The notes under the pieces were generated by a model, which was given only the letters and a program-made list of their open reading frames with translations, was not told the DNA's origin and did not search any database. A DNA stretch of 64,000 nucleotides from Ifrita kowaldi (Eukaryota > Chordata > Aves > Passeriformes > Cinclosomatidae). The stretch is from contig VZRS01001737.1 in NCBI GenBank assembly GCA_013398055.1, positions 8,539 to 72,538 of the forward strand. Direction: 5' to 3'. How positions within the stretch are numbered: position 1 is the first letter of the stretch; each line of letters opens with the position of its first letter. Of this stretch, positions 1-15,300 are shown in pieces. Both the position numbers and the translations under genes were made by a program.

Positions 1-274
1 GCTGTTTTGCTTGCCAAGCCTATTGCTTTGAGAAAAAAACCCACCAGCTTTTGTAACTGCAAGGGCCTCTGCAAAGCCAGCTGAGCAAAGTGTGGGGGGA
101 GTAAGCTGGGAAGAGGAGGAGAAACTTCTGCTACATCTGCGGTATCTCTGACGTGGGAGGGCAGGGGAAAGAAAAGAGTTTTCTCCACTCATCCTCTCAG
201 CTCCGCCTTGAAAGCCCAGTCCCAGCTCTTTCCCCCCTCCCTGCTCAGAGCACAGGGAAGACAAGTCCACGTAC
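1..274 (-). other. SLC25A22: SLC25A22 intron, running off the left edge
   Basis: These bases follow the GTACGT donor on the minus strand. I see no further exon or repeat in them. Confidence 0.8.
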
Positions 275-393
275 CAATGCGTCCTGCATCCTGCAGCTGG
301 ATTTTGAGCATCTCCATGGGAGTGGTGACAATTACCTGGCAGGTACCTGCGCCACAGCCCGCCAGCATCTCCCTCAGCAGCGTCAGCTTTTTC
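275..393 (-). CDS. SLC25A22: SLC25A22 coding exon, second carrier signature
   Basis: This is a 119-base exon with acceptor CTCGGGCAG and donor GTACGT. It encodes [20 protein letters not shown], then [28 protein letters not shown] is the second-repeat carrier signature. The exon ends one base into residue 138, so the protein continues in exons beyond the left edge of the window. Confidence 0.95.
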
Positions 394-3300
394 CTGCCCG
401 AGGAACAGAGAGAAAGAGTCCATCAGAGCCTACAATAACACTTGGGCAGCTGGGTACAAGGATCAGGGCACATCTCTGACCCTGGGTCTTACAGGAAAGG
501 CAGCCAAGGGGGCAGTGGAACCTGCCAGACCTGACAGTGCAGCACAGCCCAGGCTTGGCATCTCTGCCAGCACCACTTGACCTGGAACACAGACTCATTT
601 CAACCCCAGAAACAGAACATTCAGAAAAAGCCACAAGCCCAGTCCGAATAGCCCCAGAAAGGAGCACACAGCCCCCTCCACACACAGCCAGAGCACTGCA
701 GCTCTCTTCCAGCCTGATGGTGCCGCTGGTCAGGGCACAGCTTTCAGAACGGTTATCACTTCAGAGGGCAGCAGAGGACCTGAGCATTAAGGGGGATAAG
801 CAGCTTTCATCCTGCCAGCCTAGTCCTTTAAAAATTGTCATCAAACAGAGACCACAGGACAAGGAGCAAGGAGGGAAAATATTCCACTTGCTGCTTTGGA
901 GTTCTGTGAGAAAAGCAAAGTAAATAAACAGTGAATATGAATCAGGGAGGCAGTTCCTCTGTGGCTAGGAGCTGCTTCATCTTACCAGGTTTTCCAAACC
1001 TGAACAAATAGCCTTTGCACTAAACTGGTCCTCCCTGAGAGACAAGGGATGGGATGGACCTCCAGCAATGCAGCCTTGTGCATTCTCTGCACTACAGAGC
1101 AGCAGACACGTAGCAACAGACTACGTATCAGCAACATGTTCTCACCTAGCAAAACCCAGAATTTCATTGTTCTCTCCATTCTAAAGTTGTGAAAGAGCCC
1201 AGCTAAGACTAAAAAGAGGAACTCAGGATGTGAAACTTCATAAAGTTTCAATTTTCAGAGAGTGATGTGTTTTTGCCCTGTAAAATACGTGTAAAAATCC
1301 TCACGTCTTGGCACCAGAAAACACTGACTTGATTAAAACGTGCATCTGACCTGCTCCTTTCTAAAAGGGTTAAAAAAAGAAGCATGCATAAATCACACAA
1401 CCAGAGAGAAACAGCCTCCTCTTCTTTCTGTTTTAAATGCAAGTACTATTTTTACCTCCCCCAGCCCTGCTCTGCAGCAATACCTCATCTTAACCTGCTC
1501 AAGGCGCGTCCCCGCGCTGTGGCAGAAGCAGTCCCACAGTGATACGCCCCATTCCCTGGCAAAGCCCGGGCACACTCCCCTGCCAGGGGTTACACAAGCA
1601 TGCACACACAGCACAGCTGTGGGGCAGTGGGCCAGCAAAGCACTTTCAATGCCAACCCTACAGGCAAGGGAGGGCAGATGCACCGTACGTAATCCTGCTG
1701 GCCCACCACGTCAGCTGGGCTGATTTCTCCACCTCTCATCTTCTCCAGGGAGGATATGAGAGCAGGGGATTAGAGGCACAGAGCCACAACAGAGATTACC
1801 AGAGACTAAATATAGAGCCCTCCTATGAGACTGAAAGAAGGAATATTTCAGTCTCCCCTTTCCAAATTTCCCCACAGATGAGGAGCTGCAAAAAACAATC
1901 CCTCCCACGGAGTTACCCACACAGGTGCCAAAGTGTGCACAGCAAGCTTTCCTGGAGGTATGGGGGAACTAGGGTACGCAAATCCAGAGGTTCCCACTGG
2001 CACTGCCACTTGGAGGTGGCCACTCTTGCCTTTTGGGTGGCCTGAAGCACAGCACCAGTCTCTGAGTGGCTCGATACAGTCAGCAGCAAGGCTGCACAAT
2101 CCCCAGCCTGGCTGTGGGAGGAAGCAAACCACCCAAAGGAGCTGGCTGCCAGAATCCCTCTTTGGCACAGCAGAGCACCTCCCACTTCAGCAAGAGCCTT
2201 GGAGCATCCCTGGAGTACATATCTTCTGGCTTTCATCCAGGGCAACTGCTTTGATACCCAGTTCAAAAGATCAGGAAGATTTGGCCTACATATTCATCTT
2301 GGATCATTATCTCAGCCAACTAAAGTCAGCCTTGACTTGACTGAACTCCATGGAGCTATGCCAGTATGACCCAGGGAAGGATTTATGCACATGGGTGTAT
2401 TTTAGAGATGTCAACCAGGTACATCAAAAGCATCTAGAACAAGGGCTTTCAGCTTTTGGTTTGCACGTTCTGGGAACTGGGGAGAGTCCAAGAAAAAAAG
2501 TAGCTTAAGACAAGCAAATCTTTTGACAGGAGGTTTAAAAGTTGCCATACAGGGGTCAAACTGCCTTTGCAAAACCTCAGTCTGCACATAAAAGGAGTTT
2601 GAAAACTGTTCGTCTCTAGACAACAAAGGGGTTTAAGTATCTAAGGCACCACTGGCCTTACCCTCAGTGGTTTAAAAACTGGCACATCTCAACTAACTTC
2701 AAAAGCTGCAACACCAGCAAAGATCTGGTCCTACAAATGCAGAAACCATCTTTTATCACAGCAAGAGAGTGTTAAATATAAAATATACACAATAGCCACA
2801 AATTCTGCACTGGCAGAAATCAGTTGTTCCACATTTCTAACTGACATACTATTAATTTGTGACAAATCAAAAATGTCAAATGGGAAGGGGAGGAGATTCA
2901 TGCTTGATTTAAATTAGAGTTTCAAACCAGAGCTGAAAAATAAAGTCAAAAGCAGGAACTAGAGGTTTATGGAAGGCTTTTTGGGAGCAATGAGTTCAAA
3001 ACTAGGATCTCTGACAGCATTGGTATATTGATGCCACATGGGAGCAGTGTAGGAAGTTTCTGAAAAATCTTGGCCATGTGGGAGTTTACTGTGCTTGGGC
3101 AGGGACCAAAACCAGCCATTCTGGAATCAGGATGACAACATTTCCAGACAGGAAATCTCTGATCTGAGGAAACATCCATAAAAACCCATCCATTTCTATT
3201 TCCTACCCAAGAAGCTACTGTCCCCAGCTTGGACATCACCTTCCTCACTCATAAAATAACCTCTGCCTCTGCCTGTCAGCCCAAGAGGTTCTAGAGTTTC

Positions 3301-6300
3301 AAAGCAGACAGAGTCAGCTCCTTTCCAACAGTTTAAATAGCGGGTCTTTGATATGGATTAGGAGACCAACACGCAGGAATTGTCTTTCAAAGGAAGGGCA
3401 CCCTGTCTGCCACGGGCACAGCGTGATGTGCACACAAACTGCCAGTCAGTCCCTTTAACCCAACCCCTGATTTTCCAAGGGGGAACAACAGGCTACTGCA
3501 ACTGCACTGCAGAAAAGCTGGTGCTATGATGCTGGAAATGTAAAAGCAATAAAGTTCTCACTACAAGCTACCTCTCACTTCTAGTGCCAGCTCAAAAATG
3601 CTTCAGACAAGCAAAATAAAGTACTGATGTGGAACAGATACACCTCAAAGTAACACTGCCAGCTTAAATGTTGATCTGGAAGTCATTATTCCAGGTATGT
3701 GCAGGAGCTCTGTATTGCGTGTTTGGGCTAATTCAAGAGGAGGTTGACTCTGTACCTGCATCAGGTTTGCCCTGGCAGGAGATCCCAAGTGTTTTGTTCC
3801 AATATGAACATTTGTGGAAGTGAACACTGGACAGGGGCAACAAGACTGAGCATGTTGAACACAGACACAACCCACATTTTGTCCCAAGTCAGGTGCCTGG
3901 AATGGTGACATGGACAATGCTCCTCCCCCGGGTGCATTCTGTGATTAAACAGCCCATCTCTATCTCCCTCCAAATTAACAGCTGAAAGCGCATTTACTTT
4001 TTGGCTGACCTTTGATGTCAACACTTCAACCCACTGCAACTGCCTGTGCCTCTGTGAGCTAAATAAAAGAGCCCTCCCCAAACAGCTGTCCCTGAATTGG
4101 CTCAGTGAAATTATCAGCCCCCATCTCCTTCTCAAGGAGAAGGGAGAGATTCCCCCACCTCCAAGTGAAAGAAGTATCTGAGTATCCAGTGGATAACTGC
4201 AGGAGAGGGCACACAAGTGCCAAAGAAAGACCAAGCACAGGGTGTGCAGGGTGATACAGCAGCTCAGCACCAGGACTAGCAGCAGCATCCCTTCTTCCTA
4301 AATTGAGAGCCTCACTTTACAGCTTGACTAAGAGCATTCTGCAGCTCAAGGATAAACCAGGCCGTGCAATGGATACTTAAACTCATGCCACAGAAAAGAT
4401 GGTCCAAATATTTCAGGAGCACCTGAAAGAAGAGCAGATGAAGGGAAGAGCTCTGGGGAGATTACCGTCTGGGAAGGCAATGGAGAAAAAGCCTCAGTCT
4501 CCACATCTGTGTAAGACTGAAGGAAAAGTACCTTGCTTGTCCCAGGATTAACCAGTTGGCTATTTCTGTTCCCTGAGCAAAGATACAAGGCAGGAGGAAG
4601 CAAAATGGAAGAAAATTTGCTGGCATCAGCAAAGGCAGAATTAAGTCAGTCATGCTGGTCTTCCTAGGGATCCGAGCTGTTAAGACAGCAGATTGACAGC
4701 CTTTGCTTCAGAACAGCAAACAAAATAAAGGTCAGGATTAAAGAGGACAGGGTAAGTAAGGGAATAACACCTTGGAGAAGAGCAGCAGGAAACTCATCCA
4801 GGGACACTGGATGGTAAGTTTTTATGAGCAACAAATTGCTTATGTAAGAAGGCATGAGACACTTTTTACTGCAGCCAAGGCAGAATATTTAACCAAGAAC
4901 CTGAAAAATGAACAACACCCAGCAAACACATGCCCAACAAATCAGCTATCTGGCACTCCACACTTTGGAGATAAACATGAAACTTTGTAGGACACTTTAA
5001 AGAGACTGATTTTATTAAGTGTTTAACACTCAGATTCAAAGAGGATATAAAAAGCAGGCAATACTTAAATCCATCAAAGAGGCCTCACACACTGAGCACC
5101 CAATAATCAATGATGTACTTTAAATGCTGGTGTACTACCAGTCTAAATTGCCTTCTCAGCTTCATTCCCAAGTGCTTCATACTCAAGTGCTTCACTTAGC
5201 CCTCGTGACTCCTCTTCTCACATCCTGTTTCTGGACAATGAAGCCACTACTATTTTAACAGCAGCCGTGAGACTGTGTCTCTCAACACACACAGCTTCAA
5301 AAAGCCAGAGTTAAAAAAAATCCCATCTGTTTCCAGCAGCCTGAAGACTGGAAGTTTCCCCCCTCTCCACATTCTGCCTTCCCCAGCCTAGTGGAAACTC
5401 TTCCCCACAGAATGACACAGAAACAAGGACCTGCCTGAAGACTCTCCTGTGGGTCACCTTCTTCTCCTGGGAACTGCTGAGGCTCTTAGGTCAAAATCAT
5501 CCCAGGAAATCCTTTGACCCTTACTGCCTTTTTCAGTCATGGTCATGGACAAACCCTTCAGGTTTGTCAGTATCTTGATCTCCCTCCTTTCCACCATGGC
5601 ATAGTAAGCATGTTTTCAGCACTCACACAACTCACTCAGGCCTCCCTCATTCCTAAATGACCAGGATAGCTTGGGAGGACCAACTCAGTTTTGTTTTCTC
5701 AGGAAATATGAAGCTGTAGCTCTAGGCTGTCATAATGGCCTTAACATCAAAACAGAAACTGGCAAACAAATAGAAACTGGCAAAGAAGCAGAAATTATGT
5801 CCCCCAGCCTGTAAGCACACATGCTCCCTGCAGCAAAAGGAGGGAAAAAGCATGGTACGGGCAGGAGCGCCTCCCTGAGTTAGTCCCAGGGTGGAGAGAG
5901 CTGCAGGAACAGACACCTGCACACTCAGGGAGAGGGGTGCACCAACAAGGGCATGAGGTTCCATGTGAGGACCTGCTGCCCCAATGCTCTGCCTCCAGCA
6001 GTGTCCAAGAGCAGAGCCAGGGAAAAGGGAGTCTAGCACAAGCTGTAGTGATAACATCTCTAAAATACTCTTCCAGCAATTTGCAGTCAGGAGCTTCCTA
6101 CACCACAGGTGCTGTTTTCAGTCTGGCCTTTCAAAAATAGGCTTCATGCCACTTTTTTATCCTAGCAGTTTAAAAGCAATTTCAACACTAAGTTTTTCAT
6201 GGGATAAAAATAAATACATTCATGTACACTGAAAGCTGTTGTTTAACTTGAGGCTACTTTGAGTCATGCTGGATTTGCCACATTCTCTCTGGTCCACACA

Positions 6301-9300
6301 TGCTTCTTCCTCTTGCACATGGAGGTCTATTTTAATACCCATATTTTAATCAGCAAATACTGGTAGAACATGCACATTTTATCAGAAAAGGATTACCAAC
6401 TCACGCAACATATTTCAAGCAAGACAAGTGCTAGATGCTTAGCACAACGGCATTCAGTGTAAACAGGTCTAGAAGACTTCTGCAGCTTTGAGTCAGAGCA
6501 TCCTTTGGGATTCTGACCTAAGGGCACAGCATCTATGAATGTACACAGCAGACAAGCTGGCTTGTGCAAAAAGGACTTTGGTGGAGCTGAACCAAGATCT
6601 TGCTGACCCAGCCTTACACCGAGCCTAATCCCCTCAGCTGTGCTTTGCCCAATGTAACACCTTGACAGATGCAATTACATATCAAGAAATGAAACCACAT
6701 TCATGTGCCAGGCAGCTCCAGGCTTCACCTTTCTAACCCCAAGCTATTTTGTTGTTCATACCTAGGCTTTGGCTGGAGTTGTGAAATAGGTGGCCCAGCC
6801 TTGTGATGTGCTAGCAGGTATGCACCCTGCTTGGTCCTGGGTAGGAGAGGCCTTTAAATTCCAGCACTGCTAATCCTGCCCCATCTCAGTAAGGCAACTG
6901 GGGAGGACAGGACGGAAGCATCCCAAGGGAGAAAACTGCCAGATCTCACATTCATAGCCTATAGCAGCCACAGCCAACCTGCAAGGCATTTTCCTTCCCA
7001 TCATATCTTGAGGTGACGTTTCTAGGTAGAAACACCTTAAATCATCTACCACAGGAGTATCAAGGCTCTGCCTCTCTGTCCAGCTCATGCTGGCTACCCT
7101 CAAGAGCACAGCTGACCAGACATCACTCATCCAAGCCCCCCACAGTGGTTAAATGAGATGAGTGACCCTGACTCCACACACTGCCTAGCTCTTGTCACCT
7201 AACTGTGGCCCAACCTCTCTTTTCTCTAAAGGAACTAAAAATGCTCTGTGTTGAGACACAAAGACCTCCCACTACCTGAGTGGTATCATGCTCCTGGTCT
7301 AGGTCACTGTAGTGCCAGACTGATCAGCACATAAGATTTAGGGTGCCTTGCTCTTGGAAAAATTCTCTAGCTCCTTTATTCTGAATTAAGTGCAGCACAT
7401 TATCCATGTCATATGTGGACCAGCCAGTGACCCAAAAGACAAACTGGAAGAGGTCTGAGTGAAGACCTCCGCTGCTCGTGGAAACAGCTGCATCCCAATT
7501 ACCCAAAGACCTGTTCAAAGCTGGACTCAGCACTGAGGCAGACACACACACTTGTCCTCTGAGGAAGCCTTTACCTCTCACAGGACAGGGCATTGACTGA
7601 CAGGTATGTCCCATTTTAATGGCTGAAATATCACAGTAGTGATTGCTCTCCCAGAAAGCCAAATACATTGCAATGCTAGTCGGATTTCTTCCATGGAACC
7701 ACTCCCTCAGTGGTAGTACAAGGTGTGGCAGCTTGGCACCCTGTTGGGCCTGGACAAGCTACTAAGGCCTCACTTTGTAGGTGGTGGCAAAGAGCTGTGC
7801 TGCTGTTTACTGCAGTACACCAAGGTGTCCCGGGCTGGCTGCTGCAGCCATGAGACACACTGCTTGGTAGAGGACATCACTACCTCCCACTGTCTGAGCA
7901 GAGCAGAAAGACACTATTTGAAGACTTGAGTCAGAAAATCACGAAGAGCTGTGAGCCGATGAGTCACGCAGACATATGTTAGCTGCTACTTTAAAGGACT
8001 CCAGAACAAAAGAAAAAAAAAAGAAAAGGTACAGGAAAAAAATGGATTCTCTATCTGTGTCAGTCCACAACCTCCACTGAAGCTGTTGAGCCACTGATCT
8101 GCAGCAGCCAAGACTGATGTGTTATGTTTTGGGAAGTTGTTAAGCCCAGTAATTGTGCCGAAGCTTTGCATTTTCACTGAGGCCCCACCCCGTAACTGTT
8201 GACGGGAAGAGTTGGGATCATATCCCAAGCAGGCTGTCATTCTAGCTACTGTCACTGAGGACTGGGGACAATGCCCTTGTCTGCCTCTGGGGAAGGCCTC
8301 TGTCTGATGGGAGACACAACTATTTCCCATGCAATTTGGAAAACATCTTGGTGAAAGCAGCATTAAATATTCAAGGTCCAGCTCCTCTCAACTGCTCCAG
8401 CTTGTGACTTTTACTCACTTTTAATTCATATGAACCAAACTCCACTTGCAAGCTGAACAGGTAATTTTATTCCTTCAGCATTTATTTGAAGGTCAACTGC
8501 TGCAAGTGCCCTTTGTCAATTCAGATTTACCACCTCTCTAAAACTATTTTCAAGGTACAAAAGGAGAAGAGGGGTGCTAAGTTTGGGGTCTACAGAACTT
8601 GACTTGACATCTTTTTGAGCCAGAAGGAGCATAAGAGGATCCAATAGGATGCTGAGAACAAGAGTCCTTCCAGCAGCTGTTTGAGCAATGATAAGTGACA
8701 TTGGGTTCCTCTCGAATACTTAGACTACACATTCTGGATCTGCTAACCTTGGCTTAAATCTGGAACTATTTTTAGAAGCTTGAATAAAGAGCAGTCATCC
8801 AGTGGAGTGCTTCACGCTTCCCATTTTAGACATTGCATCCTTAGCCTGAACGTAATCACCAGCTGAGCTGCTCAAGGTCAACTCATATTTCAGTCACTGC
8901 ACTACCCCATTCCACCTTCTCCTGATGTCTCACCAGACGTGTTCCAAGAGTCGGTGTCTTTTAAGTTGACTGCAAAATGTCAATTCCCCACTCACCCGTC
9001 TTTGGAGAGGTGATGCCGGAAGAAGTCATTGGCTGCCAGTTTGATAGCCTTTTCTGGTGTCACTAGAGTCAGGTTCACTGCAGCCCCTGAGCAAGAAAAA
9101 GAGAAAAAGGCCATTGGATAATGAGAATAAAGGAATTGTTAACTGGATCTTTCAGGAATGTGTTATAACTTCTGCACAAAATCAAGGACAGACGAAGGAG
9201 AGCTCCCAAAGCACCTAAGGGATTTAGAAATACAAAACACCACTGAAAATTAACAGTATTTCTGTCTCCCAACACTTTGGGTTTGTGAAAACATCCCCAG

Positions 9301-12300
9301 ATGTGTTTCTACTCCATCTGCCATATGTATTTTGCAATTTCTTCAGCTTCACTACTACCTCCCACCATATATACACGCATCCTCTTCCCTCATCCAAGGA
9401 TGCATTCCTATGAATTCAGAAGGATGCAGATCAAACCTTCAGAAAAGGAGTACAGGATGGTTTAACAACCAGTCTCAACTCCTTTGCAAATATTTTTGTG
9501 CCCCTGCCCTGCCTTCTTGCTGGCATCCCTTCCGTAGTTCCTCCTCAGAAAACACCAGAGCAGCTTGATTACCAGGCAGCCCAGAAAAGGCAGAGCCTTT
9601 GAAAGACCTGGAGGCTGGCTGAAGTCACCTGGCTCGTCTGCACAGAACCAGCTGTAGACCAGCCCTCAGACCAAAGTGGCTTCCCCTGTGTATCACCACT
9701 GGGTGTCACCCCCAGAACAGCTACCGCTGAAGTGGCTTTTTGCCCACCACAAGCTGCAGCACACAGAAATTCCCCTTTGAGCTCCATGGCAAGGCTTCCT
9801 GGGGGACCTGAGGTATAAACGAGCCTTGGCTCCCCACATCCCCCACCCGCTGGAGTGCCCTTTTGTCAGGAGCAGCAAACAGCAAATCCCTTTATTGTGC
9901 CTGTCACAATGAAAGGCCTGCGTGGCCTGGCTGGCTGCTGTGGGCAGTGAACACCGGCATTAGTGCAATGCAGGGGCTGGGAGCAGCTTTCAAGCTGCCC
10001 TGGGGGAAATGGGGTGAGGGGAGGGCCAATCTCTTCCCAGCAGAGTGGGGTTTGCACCATTAGATTAACACTCCACAACATTCTCCTCCATTTAAATCCT
10101 ACAGCTCAAAAACTCCTCCACTGGATAACCACAGGCTCTCCCTGCCTGCACTGAAATGTACTGAGCCTCCGAAGGTCCTACACTTGAGACTTGTTAACAC
10201 CTTTGTAAGAACAAACACGAATACAGGCATTTATACTTGTGTTTGAGATTAAAACAATTTGTCCCAAAGATTGATTTTCCAAAGAGAAGCAGCCAGAGAA
10301 GTCTGCACCTCCATTAGGCTCTGAAGACCTGGTGGGGTTCATCTTCAGGACCTTTGAACACAAGTTGACAGGCACTATAAGGGCTCAACACACCTACAGA
10401 AAGTGAGCTCAATCCTCTGTTCCTCAGGACAGACTCTACTCCCTTCAAAAATTGAAAGACATAGGTTTAGGGGGACTTTCCTCAGATTAGGAAGCAAAGT
10501 CACAATGGGACTTCTGGGACCACTTACAACGGGGACCAGGACACAGGAATCCCTGGCTCCACATCCTCCGCTCAGAAGACACACCTCCACCACTCAGGAA
10601 ATTGCAGCAAGAAAAGAGACAGCCTTTGCTGTGTGGGGCTGGGCAGCCCAACACATCTTCTCCCCTTTCAAATCCCATGTTCAGATTTTGCAGAAAATGC
10701 AGAGTAACGCTGCCTCGCAGCAAGCCAAGCCAGTGCATTCATTCCACACTGGCCGTGACATCCAACAAATGCCATCACCTTTTACAGCAGACAAATGAAC
10801 TAGCAGGGAGCAGGGCAGGCCTCTCACACTTCTGGTTCTTTGCAAACTTTTAAGTGTACCAGTGATTGTGCTGCTTTGGTTTGATATTCTTCCTATACAT
10901 CATGTCCCCCCGCCATGGCTCTTGCACATGATGAGAAGCCACACAGACATGACCCCCATGCTCTACATCCATCTTTTAATGCCAATCATATCAGGATCTA
11001 CAAAGCAAATCCACACAGCCTAATTTTTAAGTGGAAGTGGCTACTCATGAAGTGTTTCCTCAAATGCCAAGTTGAAGACAACTTCAGTGACACTCCCAAA
11101 GGCTATAAAGTACAACACCTGTACACTGATAAGCAGCATGAATAACCCTTTCCTTGGAAAAACAAGAAGAGAAAGAAAAAAGCATAAACCTGCTTCTCTT
11201 AACACCAGTGCAAAGGGTTCAATGAAAGAAAGCAAACTTCAAACTATCAAGCAAGAAAGGTACACAAGAACTACACTTCCATGTGCTGACCTCCTTCAGG
11301 AACCAAGAGGCTTTCACAGATGTTTCTCCTCAATTGCAAACAAAGCAGAGGGTAAAAACATGCAATATACAGAAAAAAAAAAGTTAATGAACCTGGGTTT
11401 TCTCCTACATCTCTGATATTTTCAGTAAAGCTGCTTAGCAGAGAATGGATAATCCCTGTCCTGAATAATCCATAACAGCTTCAATTTACTGGAGGAGGAG
11501 AAATTAGATACTTCAGCTGCTGGGTGTATGCCTTCCACAGCATTTTCTTCTTTTTGTAAAATCTCTTCAATTTTGCCCATGCCAGTGAATACTTCCCTAA
11601 TTAAAGCCAACCTTGGCTATAGACAATGCTACATGTACCATAAGCAAAGGCAGACAAACAGAATGGAAAAATAAATAGCAATCATTAAAAAACAAAGTGT
11701 TTTGAAAAGAAGTGAGGAAGCGCTACAAAGAACAAAATCAAACAGGGGCAAAACCAGTTGTTTGCCAACTAAACTTGTAGGCACCCTCTTCTTACCAAGC
11801 CTTGGTTTTTTATTAAAACACATTTCTCACAGAAGCCCTTATACACCACCAGCAACCTACATAACAGGGGGATTGAGTCATCCCCAGCGTGGCACTGGGA
11901 GATATTATTAGCAGAGGCCAGGGAAGGCTGCCACACCACTGCAGCTGAAGTGCAGCTACCCTCCAAACATCACCAACAGCAAAGGGCACTTCCTCAGCCT
12001 GATCTGGGCCTTTGGCTCCTGGCAGCTGGCCTAAACACTTGGTCTGCAAACAGCACTGGGATTGTTCAGAACATGTGCTGGGATCTTTAGGCGGCTTCTG
12101 GCTGCACTGCAGCAGGAAGCTAAGAGAGCATCTCTCCAAGGTCCCCTACCACTGATGCCCATGGGGACCAGGAGCCCACAGGCACTATGGATTCATTCAC
12201 TTGGCATCATGTTTGAAAGCTGCACACCATCAATTCCTGGAGCACAGACAGGGCTAGACAGCACCATCCAGCTTTGAGGCACTGCTGGGTGTTATGGGAA

Positions 12301-15300
12301 AATGCATGAGGGAACTCCTCTTCTTCCTGCCCCAAGCAAATCCAAGAATCCCTTGGATTTTTGGGGAAGAACTTGAGACAAATGTTGGAATTGCCTTATA
12401 CATCCCACAGGTCACTACGGGCTACTCATACAAAGCAGACTGCCCACACACATACCTTAAGAGGTGATTTGCAGAAAAGCATCCTACAAGCACAAGCAAC
12501 TCTCCTGTCTGCACTGAGGAGATTTGATTCATATGTGAAGGATCCCTGAAGTCACACAGCAGGAATGGCTGTGCCCAGCCAGACCCTTTCTGTCCTCCAA
12601 CAGAGGCCAAAGGATCTGCAAGGACAACTGACGTGCTTGTGACTCCTCCATGGGGAGCAGCAGCTGCTACTTTAGCACATTAACGTATAATCCTCCCAAT
12701 TTCAGCTTAAAGGCTGCAAATAAGAACTTGTGAGTCATTCAGCAAATTCTGCTGGGGAACTAGGACAGCTGGAGGGAGCAGGAACCAATCCCACCACCTG
12801 ATTTCCATCTTTCTCTGTCTGCAAGGTTTAGACATCTCTTTACCTTCTTTCCAGAAAAGTACTCACATAATCTTCACGGACCTTGGATGTACTTTACCTG
12901 CCAACCCTCTCCCTGAGAGGGAGGGAAGGGCTGCTCATGTCAGCTCACAGAACCGAGGCAGAGAGACCAGGACTGCTGCTCTTGGAGCATTCACCTTTGC
13001 ACCCTGGCCATACTGAAGTATCTGTAATTTTCTGGAAGGAGCTGGAGCTATTCAAAAAAGGCCTCTCCAGCCCAGCTCCCTATATAATAGTCAGAGGTGA
13101 CAAGTAAATCCAAGCAACTATTAGCACCCTGAACAGAGTTAGGGACATGGACCAAGCTGACCAGACTTGGGAAAGGTTGGGAAAAGAAAGAGGTATGCAA
13201 AACCCTCTGCACTCTTCTGCTTGGGAGTGACAAGTGGCCTGGAGATCCACATCCTCTCCACTACCTTATGCCTTAAAGGACTAAGCTGTCTCTCCCAAAA
13301 GCCCTGATTCTCCCAAAAACTCTTGGTCCTACAGTCTCCCCTGTAAGTTTCCCCAAACAGCTTCTTCCTTCTGTCTCCCACCAAGAAGCCTGCCACTGCA
13401 CATTTACAGCCAAAGCTAACACAAGTTTAAATTCCTGGCTAGGAACACAGAAGCAGCCAGCTTCTGGAAAAAATCAAAGGGGAACGCGTCACTGCTAGCA
13501 TCGAAGATGGAGCTTGCCAGGGTTCCTCGAGGTTATTTGCCTTGTTGCCTGCTCCCAGCAAAGCTGATGCAAAGCAGCCAATCCGTCCCCACCATCCACC
13601 ACACTCCCCTGAAACGCCCACCAGGAGGTTGGGCAAGAGACACTGCCTGAACACCCAGTGCCTGCTCCCAGGCTGGCCAGCCACAGTGCCTGTGTTTCCT
13701 TAGGAGGTAGGGAAGAGGCAGCAGGAGACACTACACGTGCCAAGAGCAAGGCGCCAGCATCTCTGGACTTCCACTTGAAAAAACAAAGAGCAAGGACTCA
13801 ACTTAATCATATCAGCACTTTAATCAGGCTTTATCAGTGACTGAGTGCCACCAAGAATGCTATCTGAGCACCCCAGATAAAAACTGCATATGCAGGCAAG
13901 TGACTATCAGGACATAAAATGAACCAGAGCTCAGTGTCAACTAAGCCAGGTAGACTGTGCTGGAAGCCAAGGAGGTATTCCTCATTTTCCTCTGCTACAA
14001 GTAAAGTCAGGATTTGGCCTGCTGGTCTTCTCTCCTCAAAATCTTTAAAAACTTTCAGGGATTTTGTGTTTAAACTAGAAAAGGTATAACGTCAGCTGCG
14101 GAACTCACTGCTGTAACAGACAGTCTGAGCCAAGGAGCCAAGAGATTTCTGGCAGGTCAGCACACAACAACCAAACAGCTGAAGCTCCACCCTGAGCCAA
14201 CCTCTGATTTTCCTACCATCCCAAGGGAGTTTTTTCTGGGGGCAGGTTATTTTTTTTTTTTTTTTAATTTCAGCTTGTCTTAATGCTTGAACAAGACACT
14301 TGGGCATGCTTGAGACAGCAGGCCTGACCATGCTGGCGGAGAGCTTTGACATAAATTCAATCATTAACCACAGAACTTCAAGAGTTGGTTTGCTACTGCC
14401 CCTCTGTCAAAAGTTACCATGCCCAAGCTGGGAAACATAACAGAGAGTGCTGAAACAAAGTCCAGCAGCTTCACCTAGTAAAGAAGAACTGGTGAAGAAG
14501 AACTTCAGTAAGTGATAAGGTTTAACACCAAAACAGTCACGAGGAGGACTCAAGCCCTCAGCGGTAGGTATCTGAATAGACACCTGCATGGAGGAGTTTA
14601 TTTTCAGAAACAGCTGTGCTGTCCAACCTCTTAGGATATTGCCAGGTTATTGCTTTATATGCCAGAGAACAGAGCTTCTCCTCCTACTTATGCACCAGTG
14701 CTTCCAACGCAAAAGCTGTGCTGTGCCTGAGTCAGCTGTACTTACCTCTGTACATGCCAAAGTAGCCTTCCGACCGAATTGTTTTAATGAGGCAGTCAGA
14801 CCTGCAAACAAAACAGAGGGAGATGAACCCCAGGACCTCAAAGGTGGGTGAGTGCAGAGAAAAACAAAGCAAATTTCTTGGAGTGGTTTCCATTTACATT
14901 CTGTCAGCAAAACCCTCAGCTGAGATGGGAACTGCGTCAGCCTCTGAATGTGCCATTGTTGAGGCCTGAGTCCAATTTCAACCCCTAATTCACAGGGGCT
15001 TTGAAACCCCCAGCTCACCCTGCACACGCTCTCTGCTTTCTAGAAACACAAAAGGGAAAAGTGTCACTGCAAGGGCTGTTTATCCAGGGTCCCCTGTGGC
15101 AAATGCACATGAGATGCTCTAACAAGCAGATTCCCATGTATGCATTTTTAAATCCAGCTCTGGAAGGGAAATAAGGGGGGCCAAAATCCCCCACGCTGAC
15201 TTGTTTGACTTACTCCGTGAAATTTGACACAAAGCACACAAACATGAGATGACCTGAACACTCAGTCATCTGTGGCCTCCCACGCAGATTAAAGCACTTA

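Noticed and set aside
3761..4288. 175-codon minus-strand frame in an SLC25A22 intron
   Set aside because: It does not resemble the carrier, and the flanking carrier exons join in phase without it.
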